Assembly: GCA_900753295.1 (NCBI GenBank)
Contig: CAADYQ010000176.1
Span: forward strand, 1-23,221
Reading direction: 5' to 3'
DNA length: 23,221 bases
Source of the DNA: Clostridia bacterium
GTDB lineage: Bacteria > Bacillota > Clostridia > Oscillospirales > CAG-272
Part shown: piece after piece, positions 15,570 through 23,221 of the stretch
Numbering within the stretch: the stretch's first letter is position 1
Layout of the letters: every line of letters starts with the position of its first letter
Position numbers and translations under genes: made by a program
The notes under the pieces: model-generated
Seen by the model: the letters and a program-made list of their open reading frames with translations, nothing else
Told to the model about the DNA's origin: nothing
Database searches by the model: none

Positions 15570-15633
15570 TCAATACAATTATACCACAATCAATACAATA
15601 ATGCAATACAAAAATGTCACCTGATGATATAAT
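15570..15633. promoter_or_regulatory. Divergent AraC/GH3 promoter region with three CAATACAA sites
   Basis: The core CAATACAA occurs at 15571-15578, 15591-15598 and 15604-15611, giving start-to-start steps of 20 and 13 bp; the 20-bp step is typical of AraC-type half-sites on one DNA face. The GH3 side has a perfect TATAAT (15628-15633) but no recognisable -35, as expected for an activator-dependent promoter, and the third site sits where the -35 should be. The AraC side has TATAAT (15583-15578) with TTGCAT (15606-15601) at 17 bp. Confidence 0.6.
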
Positions 15634-15665
15634 TGTAGCAGAATAAAATCGGGAGGGGTCTATAT

Positions 15666-18089
15666 ATGAAAAATAAGGCTACCGAACTTACTAAAAAAGA
15701 AAAGTCCGCTCTTTTGCAGGGCACGGACTTTATGTACACACACGGCGTTCCGCGGCTGGGCATTCCGCCTCTCGCAATGGCGGATGGACCGCACGGACTG
15801 CGCAAGCAGATCGGCGGCGGGGATAACGGAGTCTCCGAAAGCGAGCCTGCAACCGCATTCCCGACGGCGGCATGCGTGGCATCCTCGTGGAATCCCGAAA
15901 ATGCCGAAAAAATCGGGCGGGCAATCGGCGAGGAATGTCGCTATTACGGGGTGCATATGCTTCTCGGCCCCGGACTGAACATCAAGCGCAACCCGCTTTG
16001 CGGCAGAAATTTTGAATATTACAGCGAAGACCCGCTCCTTGCGGGAAAGTTCGGCGCGGCGTTCGTGCGCGGCGTACAGTCCATGGGCGTGAGTGCCTGC
16101 CTGAAGCACTTTGCGCTCAACAACCAGGAAAACTTCCGTTTTGTCGGAAATTCGGTTGTAGACGAAAGAGCCATACGGGAGATTTATCTGAAACCGTTTG
16201 AAACAGCCGTGAAGGAAGGCAAGCCCGGCGCGGTCATGTCGTCCTATAACCGGATCAACGGCACCTTTGCTTCCGAAAACAAATGGCTTCTGACCGATGT
16301 TCTCCGCACGGAGTGGGGCTTTGACGGTATCGTGATGAGCGACTGGGGCGGCACGCATGACCGCATTGACGGAATCCGTGCCGGAGAGGACCTCGAAATG
16401 CCGGGCGATACGGCAGTCAGCCTGAAAAAGGTTTATGACGCGCTTTCAGATGGCAGCCTTTCCGAGGATGAAGCCAATGCCTGCGTTTCGCGCATCCTTG
16501 CGGCGACGGAAAGGTTCGCAACCGTGTCAAAAACTAAAAATTTTGACCGCGACGGTCACTCGGAGCTTGCCGCCGAAGTTGCGGCGGACAGCGCGGTGCT
16601 GATGAAGAATGACGGCACACTTCCGCTTGACAGCACAAAGCCGCTTTGTGTCATCGGTGAGCTGTTTGAAAAAATGCGCTATCAGGGCTCCGGCAGTTCG
16701 ATGATCTCGCCGACAAAGGTTGTTACGCACAAAGATGCCTTTGACGTACGCGGGATAAAATACGGGTATGCGCGTGGGTACAGCGCAGGGGTCGATCCCG
16801 CAGAAGGTAAGCCGATTGCGGAAGCGGTTGCCCTCGCGGAAAAATATGATACCGTTCTTCTCTATCTCGGGCTTACCGACCTTGCCGAAAGTGAGGGCGG
16901 CGATCGGATACATATGCGCCTTCCGGACGATCAGCTGGCGCTTGCCGACGCTTTGATAAAAACGGGCAAAAAGATTGTCATCGTGCTTTCGGGCGGATCG
17001 CCTGTGGAGCTTCCGTTGGCAGACGGTGTTAACGCCATTCTGAATCTGTATCTGCCGGGACAATGCGGTGGCGAAGCGGGGGCAAGTCTGATTTTCGGCG
17101 AAGCCAATCCCTCCGGCAAGCTGGCGGAGACTTGGTACAAACACTATGCAGATGTTCCTTACGGCGAAGAATACAGCAAAAAAGCAAACGAGTTTTACAA
17201 GGAGAGCGTTTTCGTCGGCTACCGCTATGCGAAAACAGCGAAGGTCAGTCCCGCTTTCTCGTTCGGCTTCGGACTGTCCTATACGGCTTTTGAATACAAA
17301 AATCTTGCCGTCACAAAGGAAAACAGCGTCGTCACCGTTACGCTGACCGTTCGCAACACGGGCAATCGCAACGGTGCGGAGGTTGTCCAGCTTTATGTGA
17401 AAAGCAATGAAAATTCTGCTGTTTTCAAGCCGGAAAGCGAACTTCGCGCCTTTGCAAAGGTATATCTGAAAGCGGGAGAAGAAAAAGCTGTCCGTCTCTC
17501 GTTTGCTTTGTCGGAGCTTTCTTTTGGGAACGTCAAAGAGAACGCATGGACGCTTGAAAACGGAGAATATACAATTGAAGTCGGCGCGTCGAGCGAGGAT
17601 ATCCGCCTGACCTCACCGCTGACGGTGACCGTTGGCGAAGTGCCGGAATCGCCGTATGACATCGGTATAAACGAAAAAATGAAGGGTGCCGCACGCATCG
17701 GAAACACCGAATTTGCCGACTTGCTCGGCAAACCGCTCCCCGATGAGCCACCCGTATTGCCCCTGACCATGGAAAGCCGCTTCTGCGATTTTCAGAAAAC
17801 GTTTATGGGCAGAATTCTTTATAACGCCGTGTGCGGAGTCGCAAAGCGTCAGCTGAAAAAGGCAAAGAAGCTTCCTGCGGGACCGGAACGGGACAACCGG
17901 ATCAAGGGCGCTATCTTCCTGCAACGGATCTTTGACACCAACTGTATGCGATCGCTTTCCCTTTCAGCGGGAAAATCCATGCCGTGGAACATTGCGGAGG
18001 GCTTTGTACAGCTCGGAAACGGGCATCTCATCCGCGGCGTTGCCGCAATGTGTAAATCCTACAAAATCAAAGGAGCGGACAAAAAATGA
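15666..18089 (+). CDS. Beta-glucosidase-like glycoside hydrolase family 3
   Basis: The product is an 807-residue exo-glycosidase. The N-terminal TIM barrel (about 15-290) has DGPHGLR (40-46), the KHF substrate-binding motif (147-149) and the nucleophile Asp226 in the SDW motif. The alpha/beta sandwich follows (about 310-520, with GSGSSM near its start), then a fibronectin-III-like domain (about 540-650). A further 145 residues of no recognised domain follow. No signal peptide, so cytoplasmic. GGGAGGGG lies 7 nt before the ATG. Its stop overlaps the start of the transporter gene by 4 nt (ATGA). With GH78 in the same operon the likely substrate is the beta-linked glucose of a rhamnosylated glycoside; beta-xylosidase or related GH3 activities cannot be excluded. 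Confidence 0.94.
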   Translation: MKNKATELTKKEKSALLQGTDFMYTHGVPRLGIPPLAMADGPHGLRKQIGGGDNGVSESEPATAFPTAACVASSWNPENAEKIGRAIGEECRYYGVHMLLGPGLNIKRNPLCGRNFEYYSEDPLLAGKFGAAFVRGVQSMGVSACLKHFALNNQENFRFVGNSVVDERAIREIYLKPFETAVKEGKPGAVMSSYNRINGTFASENKWLLTDVLRTEWGFDGIVMSDWGGTHDRIDGIRAGEDLEMPGDTAVSLKKVYDALSDGSLSEDEANACVSRILAATERFATVSKTKNFDRDGHSELAAEVAADSAVLMKNDGTLPLDSTKPLCVIGELFEKMRYQGSGSSMISPTKVVTHKDAFDVRGIKYGYARGYSAGVDPAEGKPIAEAVALAEKYDTVLLYLGLTDLAESEGGDRIHMRLPDDQLALADALIKTGKKIVIVLSGGSPVELPLADGVNAILNLYLPGQCGGEAGASLIFGEANPSGKLAETWYKHYADVPYGEEYSKKANEFYKESVFVGYRYAKTAKVSPAFSFGFGLSYTAFEYKNLAVTKENSVVTVTLTVRNTGNRNGAEVVQLYVKSNENSAVFKPESELRAFAKVYLKAGEEKAVRLSFALSELSFGNVKENAWTLENGEYTIEVGASSEDIRLTSPLTVTVGEVPESPYDIGINEKMKGAARIGNTEFADLLGKPLPDEPPVLPLTMESRFCDFQKTFMGRILYNAVCGVAKRQLKKAKKLPAGPERDNRIKGAIFLQRIFDTNCMRSLSLSAGKSMPWNIAEGFVQLGNGHLIRGVAAMCKSYKIKGADKK

Positions 18090-19948
18090 AAAACGAAATG
18101 CTATCTGCAAAGCTGTTTGACAGCCGGATCCATTCGCAGAATGTCACAGGCAAAGAAAAATGGCTCGGGTATCTGCTCGGTCCCTGCGGCGCGCTCCTGC
18201 TCAACGCCGTGCTTGCAACCTATCTGAATGTCTACTATACCGATGTTCTGAAACTGACCACCGTCTGGGGCGGTGCGTTTCTTGTTGTGTTCCCGCTTGT
18301 CTCCAAAATTATAGACGCAATCACAAATGTCATTATGGGCTATATCATCGACCGCACAAAGACAAAACAGGGCAAGGCGCGCCCTTGGCTGCTTCTCTCG
18401 GCTCCGCTTGTTGCACTGACGGGGATTCTGCTTTTCACCGTTCCGAACGCGGGCGAGACGGTACAGGTCATCTGGGTCATGCTCTCTTATAACCTGTTTT
18501 ATTCGTTTGCATATACCATCTACAATATGTCGCACAACCTGATGTGCCCGCTCTCCACGCGCAACACCATCCAGCGCGGCGGTCTTTCGGTGTTCAATCA
18601 GATTTCCACCATTATGATGAGCGGCATTATTGTGGCGCTGATTTTCCCAATGGCAGTTATGCCGATGCTCGGCGTGGATCAGACCAAATGGATTCTCGTG
18701 ATGAGCGTTCTTTCCATCCTTTCTCTGCCGCTGACGCTCCTTGAATATTACTTTACCAAAGAGCGCGTGACGGAGGAGCAGTCCGGCTCGGAAGAAAAAA
18801 AGCTGCCTTTTCTGACGCAGCTGAAAATAGTGCTGACCGACAAATATATGATTCTGATGTTTGTCTATTTCTTCATCTATACTCTCGGCACATCGCTGAA
18901 AAATATCGGTCTTGTTTATTATTGCAATTATGTCCTCGGCACATATAACGACGGCGTGACGCAGACGATGATTTCTGTCATCGGCGGCATTCCCATGGGC
19001 ATCGGCATCTTTGCCGTGTGGCCGCTGGCAAAGAAATTCGGCAAGCGGAATGTGACGCTTGCGGGATTTATCCTCTATGCGATCGGCAGTGCAATCTGTT
19101 GGGCTGTGCCAACGAATATGGCGGTTGTACTTGTCGGGCAGTTTATAAAAAACATCGGCGGGCTTCCCTGCGCTTATGTCTTTATGGCGCTCTTTGCAGA
19201 CGGACTTGACCATCTGGAATGGAAAAGCGGCATGCGCTCGGACGGAGTGGCAATGTCAATATATAATATTCTCGCTGTGGCAACCGTCGGTGTTGCAACC
19301 AGTCTTTTCAATGCGCTGATCTCCAAAGCCGGATATGTTGCCCCGAAGCTGGTGGACGGTGTGACCGTTGCCGCGCAGCAGTCGCAGGCAGTTAAAAATA
19401 TGATAACTTTCTCGTTTGTGGGGCTTGAAACGATCACCGGCATCATCCTTGCCGTTTTGCTGATTTTCCTGTCCGTTGAAAAAACGCTATCCCGCAAGCA
19501 GGCAAAGATCAGAGAATATCAGAGGGCGGAAGCGGCTGCACGCGGTGAGGAATGGGTCGCGCCAGAAGTCCGTGCGGCAGAGGAGGAAGCAACCTATCTG
19601 CGCGAAAACGAGCTTGCCTTTGAAACGGCTCTGAAGGACAAATGCGCAGCAAAAGGGCTGGATTTTGAAAAGGAGCTTGCTGACTATCAAAAGGCGGTAG
19701 CGGAAAAAGCGGCAAAGACGGCGGAAAAGAAGCGCCTTGCCGAAGAAAAAGAGAAGTCAAAAGCCGAGAAAGCAAAGGCACGCAAAGAGGAAAAACTTGC
19801 CGCGCTCTCTCCCGAAAAGCGCCTGAAAAAAGAGCAAAAGGAAGCAAAACGCGCCGAAGCAGAGGAAGCCGCATGGCAGCGTGAGCTTGCCGCGGGTGAA
19901 GCGTACAGAGCGAAAGTCAAAGCGGAACTGGAAGCAAAGGGAGTGTGA
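18086..19948 (+). CDS. GPH-family sugar:cation symporter with a long charged tail
   Basis: The product is 620 residues. Residues 1-464 form a 12-helix major-facilitator carrier of the glycoside-pentoside-hexuronide (MelB-like) family, with the signature DAITNVIMGYIIDRT (77-91) and GKARPW (96-101). In E. coli MelB the corresponding DAIND segment has cation-site Asp55 and Asp59; here the first Asp is kept (Asp77) and the second is Asn81. After the last helix, 156 residues (465-620) form a Lys/Glu/Ala-rich, probably coiled-coil cytoplasmic tail, absent from ordinary GPH carriers and unlike the IIA domain of LacS. The start overlaps the GH3 stop by 4 nt, indicating translational coupling, and GH78 starts 3 bp after the stop. 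Likely role: uptake of the glycoside that GH3 and GH78 degrade. Confidence 0.92.
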   Translation: MKNEMLSAKLFDSRIHSQNVTGKEKWLGYLLGPCGALLLNAVLATYLNVYYTDVLKLTTVWGGAFLVVFPLVSKIIDAITNVIMGYIIDRTKTKQGKARPWLLLSAPLVALTGILLFTVPNAGETVQVIWVMLSYNLFYSFAYTIYNMSHNLMCPLSTRNTIQRGGLSVFNQISTIMMSGIIVALIFPMAVMPMLGVDQTKWILVMSVLSILSLPLTLLEYYFTKERVTEEQSGSEEKKLPFLTQLKIVLTDKYMILMFVYFFIYTLGTSLKNIGLVYYCNYVLGTYNDGVTQTMISVIGGIPMGIGIFAVWPLAKKFGKRNVTLAGFILYAIGSAICWAVPTNMAVVLVGQFIKNIGGLPCAYVFMALFADGLDHLEWKSGMRSDGVAMSIYNILAVATVGVATSLFNALISKAGYVAPKLVDGVTVAAQQSQAVKNMITFSFVGLETITGIILAVLLIFLSVEKTLSRKQAKIREYQRAEAAARGEEWVAPEVRAAEEEATYLRENELAFETALKDKCAAKGLDFEKELADYQKAVAEKAAKTAEKKRLAEEKEKSKAEKAKARKEEKLAALSPEKRLKKEQKEAKRAEAEEAAWQRELAAGEAYRAKVKAELEAKGV

Positions 19949-19951
19949 GAA

Positions 19952-22510
19952 ATGAAAGCGATAAGCCTCAGAACCGAATACCTTGTAAATCCGATCGGCA
20001 TTGACATCCACCATCCCCGCCTGATGTGGAACTGCGATGGCGGCACAAAGCAGACGGCATACCGTATTGTTGCAAAAACCGATGAACAGATTGTCTGGGA
20101 CAGCGGAAAGGTTTCCTCGGATCGTATGCACGCGGATTACCCGAACCATCTTGCGAGCCATCAGCGTGTGGAATGGAGCGTTACTCTTTGGAATGAAACC
20201 GACTCGGAGGGCGAACCTTCCGAAACGGCGTTTTTTGAAACGGGGCTTTTGTCGGCAAGCGATTTTACCGCAAAATGGATCAGCGGCAACTACCGCGTAA
20301 ACAAGAAAAAGCGTTACCCTGTCGACTGCTTCAAAAAAGAGTTCTCCGCGCACAATGTTGCAAAAGCAAGGCTGTATATCACCGCCTGCGGGCTGTATGA
20401 GGCGAGGATCAACGGCAAACGCGTCGGTAATTTCGTGCTTGCTCCGGGGCACACCGATTACACAAAGCGCATTCAGCTGCAGACTTATGACGTTACCGAA
20501 CTGCTTGAAAACGGCGAAAACATTATCACGGTCGAACTTGCCGACGGTTGGTACCGCGGTTCGTGCGGCGCATGGGGGCTTCGCAACCAATACGGAATGC
20601 AGACGAAGTTATATGCCCAGCTTGAAATCACGGATAAGAGCGGAAACAAAGCGGTCATCGGCTCGGATAAGACATGGGCGTGGTCGGACGACGGCAACAT
20701 CCGCTTTGCAGATAACAAGGACGGCGAGATAGTCGAGGCGTGGCGCGAGCCTTCATACGGCGGCTTTGCCAAGGAAACCAAATGCGACATTACGCCCGTT
20801 TCATCGAATAATGTTCCCGTTACCGAGCATGAAAGATTTTCCGTTCAAAAGGTGATTACCACGCCGGGCGGCGCAAAAGTCCTCGACTTCGGGCAGAATA
20901 TCGCGGGTTGTATTTCGTTTGCCGTAAACGCGAAAAAAGGACAGAAAATCAAGCTCCGTTTCGGCGAAATGTTTGACGAAAACGGCGAATTTACGCAAAA
21001 GAATTTTCAGTGCGCCAACAAAAAGCGCACAAGAGTGACGCCGCTTCAACAAATCGAGTATTACTGTAAGGATGGGCTGAACGAATATAAGACGAAGTTT
21101 GCGATTTTCGGGTTTCAGTATGTTTTGATTGAATCCGATGTCGAGTGGAAAAAGGAAGATTTTACGGCTGTCTCGGTCTGCTCCGATATGGAAGAAACGC
21201 TTTCATTCGACAGCAGCAACGAGCTGCTCAACAAACTTGTGGAAGCGACGCGCTGGTCGGCAAAAAACAATCACGCCGACGTGCCCACCGACTGCCCGAC
21301 GAGAGAACGGCACGGCTGGACGGGTGACGCGCAGATCTTCTGCAATACGGCATCGTATCTGTTCAATTATGCACCGTTTGCGCGGAAGTATGTTCAAGAT
21401 ATGATCGACGGGCAACGCAAAAACGGGAAATTCCGTCAGATTACCCCTAAGGGCGGTATCGATTTCTATATGGATTTTATGGATGGCTCGGCAGGCTGGT
21501 CGGACGCGGGAGTTCTGATTCCGTATCGCATTTACAAGCGTTACGGCGACAAAAAAATACTGGAAAACAGCTATGACGCCATGAAAAAGTATGCCGATTT
21601 CAAGATCAAAACGCTCGGCAAGTGGTACCCGACGGCAGTCCGAACGGGAATCGACCGCAAATACAAAAAGTATATTTCCAATTACGGTCAGTCTTACGGC
21701 GAATGGGCGGAGCCGACCGAAGTGCATATCACGGGCTTCAAGGATTTTGCGTGTCCGCATCCCGAAGAAACAACGGCATATATCGTTTATCTGTTACAGA
21801 CAATGGCTGAAATAGCCGAAGTTTTGGGCAAGCAGGACGATAAAAAACGCTTTTCGGAATACGCCGAAAAGGCGAAAATCGGCTACGGCAAACTGATAGA
21901 ATGTCCGAAGTTTTCACTTGATACCGACAGACAGGCAAAGCTCGTCCGACCGCTTTACATGGGGCTTTTGAATGAAAAGCAAGCCGAATTTGCAAAAAAA
22001 CGCCTGATTACCGCACTTGAACACTACGATTGGCGGCTCGGCACGGGATTTTTGTCCACACCGTTTATTCTTTATGTTCTTGAGGAAATCAACACGGCAT
22101 ATGCATACAGGCTTCTCGAAAATGAGCAGATGCCCGGCTGGCTCTTCATGCCGAAAATGAACGCCAATACGATTTGGGAAAGCTGGGAAGGAACGCAGGC
22201 GCAGGGCGGTATTGCATCGCTCGACCACTATTCAAAGGGCGCGGTTCTGGAATGGGTCGTTTCCGAAATGTGCGGAATTCAGGTGTCGGGCGAAAATGAA
22301 TTTAAGATAGCCCCGAAGGTCGGCGGACACTTTATGTTTGCAAAATGCGAATACCAAAGTGTTTACGGCAAAATCAAAAGCGGCTGGGAAAGAAGAAACG
22401 GCAAAGCGGTTTACACGATTTCTGTCCCCGCCAACACGAGGGCAAAAGTTATTTTGCCGGACGGCGAAAAAACGCTCACGGCAGGCGAATATGAATTTAC
22501 GGTAGACTGA
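19952..22510 (+). CDS. Alpha-L-rhamnosidase, glycoside hydrolase family 78
   Basis: The product is an 852-residue enzyme that removes terminal alpha-L-rhamnose by inversion. In order: an N-terminal fibronectin-like domain (about 5-100), the rhamnosidase N-domain (about 130-300, with GLYEARINGKRVG and LAPGHTDYTKR), a beta-sandwich section (about 305-400, VLDFGQNIAGC), and the (alpha/alpha)6 barrel (about 410-760). Catalytic signatures seen are DCPTRERHGWTGDAQ (447-461; Glu452 is the likely acid) and WESWEG (742-747; Glu743 the likely base). A C-terminal beta domain closes the protein. No signal peptide, so cytoplasmic. GGGAG lies 8 nt before the ATG. It is the last intact gene of the operon; rhamnose breakdown genes are not present in the window. 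Confidence 0.95.
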   Translation: MKAISLRTEYLVNPIGIDIHHPRLMWNCDGGTKQTAYRIVAKTDEQIVWDSGKVSSDRMHADYPNHLASHQRVEWSVTLWNETDSEGEPSETAFFETGLLSASDFTAKWISGNYRVNKKKRYPVDCFKKEFSAHNVAKARLYITACGLYEARINGKRVGNFVLAPGHTDYTKRIQLQTYDVTELLENGENIITVELADGWYRGSCGAWGLRNQYGMQTKLYAQLEITDKSGNKAVIGSDKTWAWSDDGNIRFADNKDGEIVEAWREPSYGGFAKETKCDITPVSSNNVPVTEHERFSVQKVITTPGGAKVLDFGQNIAGCISFAVNAKKGQKIKLRFGEMFDENGEFTQKNFQCANKKRTRVTPLQQIEYYCKDGLNEYKTKFAIFGFQYVLIESDVEWKKEDFTAVSVCSDMEETLSFDSSNELLNKLVEATRWSAKNNHADVPTDCPTRERHGWTGDAQIFCNTASYLFNYAPFARKYVQDMIDGQRKNGKFRQITPKGGIDFYMDFMDGSAGWSDAGVLIPYRIYKRYGDKKILENSYDAMKKYADFKIKTLGKWYPTAVRTGIDRKYKKYISNYGQSYGEWAEPTEVHITGFKDFACPHPEETTAYIVYLLQTMAEIAEVLGKQDDKKRFSEYAEKAKIGYGKLIECPKFSLDTDRQAKLVRPLYMGLLNEKQAEFAKKRLITALEHYDWRLGTGFLSTPFILYVLEEINTAYAYRLLENEQMPGWLFMPKMNANTIWESWEGTQAQGGIASLDHYSKGAVLEWVVSEMCGIQVSGENEFKIAPKVGGHFMFAKCEYQSVYGKIKSGWERRNGKAVYTISVPANTRAKVILPDGEKTLTAGEYEFTVD

Positions 22511-22511
22511 A

Positions 22512-22682
22512 ATGGCAGTGAAAAAGTTAGCGGAAAATACCTATCGGATTTCGGAATGGGGCGCATTCGGCCCTGTTAAAATGTATTTGCTTATCGGGAA
22601 CGAACGGGCGTTGCTGATTGCGGAGATGAAGAAGGAGATTGCGGAAATCAAGGCAGGCGAGAAGGCGATAAATAAGGGCTGA
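22512..22682 (+). pseudogene. Collapsed metallo-beta-lactamase-fold hydrolase (56 codons left)
   Basis: This open frame starts 1 bp after the GH78 stop. The first 36 residues (ENTYRISEWGAFGPVKMYLL, then IGNERALLI) read like the N-terminus of a metallo-beta-lactamase-fold protein, where the next residues should be an Asp and the first strands of the metal site. Instead the frame passes directly into a Lys/Glu helix (AEMKKEIAEIKAGEKAINKG) and stops inside repeat copy 2. The HxHxDH metal motif is wholly missing. The likely history is an in-frame internal deletion that kept both ends. GATTGCGGA occurs twice at the junction (22616-22624, 22637-22645), which could reflect repeat-mediated loss. It could still be translated through coupling to GH78, but cannot be an active hydrolase. 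Confidence 0.6.
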
Positions 22683-22728
22683 CCGAGGTCAGCCCTTAAA
22701 AAGTGCGGTGCGGTAGGCAAAGAAAAAG
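22671..22728. repeat. Hairpin repeat, copy 2
   Basis: AATAAGGGCTGACC (22671-22684), GA, and GGTCAGCCCTTAAAA (22687-22701) form a near-perfect palindrome with an 11-12-bp stem, followed by GTGCGGTGCGGTAGGCAAAG (22703-22722). All parts match copy 1 at 14228-14304, except that the 24-bp loop insert is absent. The last 15 bases occur again at 12542-12556. It supplies the stop codon of the hydrolase remnant. Confidence 0.75.
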
Positions 22729-22811
22729 AAACAACAAGCTTAATGGATTTTTCTCCTTGGATATTTAAGCCCAAAAGCCCCCCTTAACGGCGACTTTTTC
22801 GACAGACTGTG

Positions 22812-22837
22812 AAAAGCAGTCCTTGCGGACTGCTTTT
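22812..22837. terminator. Bidirectional terminator at the end of the rhamnoside operon
   Basis: AAAAGCAGTCC (22812-22822) pairs perfectly with GGACTGCTTTT (22827-22837) around TTGC. T-runs are present in both readings. It lies between the plus-strand operon and the convergent PepSY gene and can serve both. Confidence 0.88.
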
Positions 22838-22872
22838 CTGTATAGATATGCGATATATGACGGGAAAACATA

Positions 22873-23220
22873 CTACGTCCGGCAAACCATTAGTTTCTGT
22901 GCCTTATCGAGAATTGTTCCGGATATCGCGTTTATGCGATAGGTCCACTGCGTTCTGCCGTCGTTGAAAATGAATTGATAGTACGGTGTCTTGATTCCGC
23001 CGTCTACAAGCTCTTCTGCGGTAAACACTACTTTGCCGACGTCGGAACAGCCCGAATCCTTCAATGCCGTTTCCTTTGCGATTTCCACATAAATGTATCG
23101 GCGGTTGTAGATGATCTCGCCTGTCTTCGCGTCGACCTTGTAGCTGTACTGATACTTTGCCGTGTAAAATTCCAGTACCCAGCAGGGACGACCCTGATTG
23201 CGGCTCAATTCCTCCTTGGT
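22873..23220 (-). CDS. PepSY-domain protein, C-terminal part only
   Basis: The frame is open to the window edge, so the start lies to the right; at least 115 codons are present. Two PepSY-like units are visible: GRPCWVLEFYTAKYQYSYKVD followed by AKTGEII, and a second, YYQFIFNDGRTQWTYRINAI followed by SGTIL, separated by a helix (EIAKETALKDSGCSD). PepSY units are small beta-beta-alpha domains, usually outside the membrane, that are thought to restrain peptidases or bind peptides. The usual N-terminal signal or membrane anchor would be in the missing part. It ends against the terminator at 22812-22837 and is not part of the rhamnoside locus. Confidence 0.8.
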   Translation of the reverse strand, partial: TKEELSRNQGRPCWVLEFYTAKYQYSYKVDAKTGEIIYNRRYIYVEIAKETALKDSGCSDVGKVVFTAEELVDGGIKTPYYQFIFNDGRTQWTYRINAISGTILDKAQKLMVCRT

Positions 23221-23221
23221 A

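Noticed and set aside
15660..16358. 232-codon minus-strand open frame over the start of GH3
   Set aside because: It is antisense to the GH3 catalytic domain and has no initiation site or recognisable domain.
18101..19213. 370-codon minus-strand open frame opposite the GPH transporter
   Set aside because: It is a His/Arg-rich product typical of an antisense shadow of a membrane protein; the sense gene has clear GPH motifs and coupled neighbours.
14228..22728. The bracketed rhamnoside block as a transposon or integrative element
   Set aside because: No transposase, integrase or target duplication is visible; the flanking repeats are direct and hairpin-like, so only recombination between repeats can be suggested.

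Overview
The window looks like chromosomal DNA from an uncultured or gut-type member of the Clostridia (Bacillota). The evidence is AGGAGG/GGGAGG-type ribosome binding sites, sigma-A promoters of the TTGAAA-17-TATAAT kind, short intergenic gaps, and the families present: TetR, AraC and XRE regulators, GH36, GH3 and GH78 glycosidases, a GPH sugar symporter, and a PepSY protein. No rRNA, tRNA, CRISPR array or complete insertion sequence was seen.

Layout. (1) 44-1955, minus strand: a three-gene operon of a small membrane protein, a polytopic membrane protein and a TetR regulator. (2) 2196-3816, plus strand: a short-chain dehydrogenase and a polytopic membrane protein, divergent from block 1 and ending in a bidirectional terminator. 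(3) 3869-6043, minus strand: a cytoplasmic GH36 alpha-galactosidase with its own promoter. (4) 6474-12291, plus strand: a perfect consensus promoter driving a 144-residue protein of unknown family and a 1745-residue protein with a C-terminal DUF4132 domain. This is the least understood unit here. (5) 12688-14217: an AT-richer patch with a divergent pair, a 117-residue unknown protein (minus) and an XRE-type regulator (plus). The XRE promoter carries two near-identical 18-bp repeats exactly 42 bp apart. (6) 14364-22682: a sugar-use locus with a divergent AraC regulator, a GH3 beta-glucosidase, a GPH symporter, a GH78 alpha-L-rhamnosidase and a collapsed metallo-beta-lactamase-fold remnant. (7) 22873 to the right edge, minus strand: the C-terminal part of a PepSY protein.

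How the parts work together. The clearest pathway is block 6. A rhamnosylated beta-glucoside is probably imported intact by the GPH carrier and split in the cytoplasm by GH78 (removes rhamnose) and GH3 (removes glucose). None of the enzymes shows a signal peptide. AraC probably senses the inducer and acts at CAATACAA repeats between the divergent genes. GH36 would handle alpha-galactosides, but no matching transporter lies beside it. Block 6 is bracketed by two copies of a roughly 50-bp hairpin repeat (14228-14304 and 22671-22728), which suggests it may have been exchanged as a unit. The DUF4132 operon, the XRE pair and the TetR/SDR block have no assignable pathway from sequence alone.
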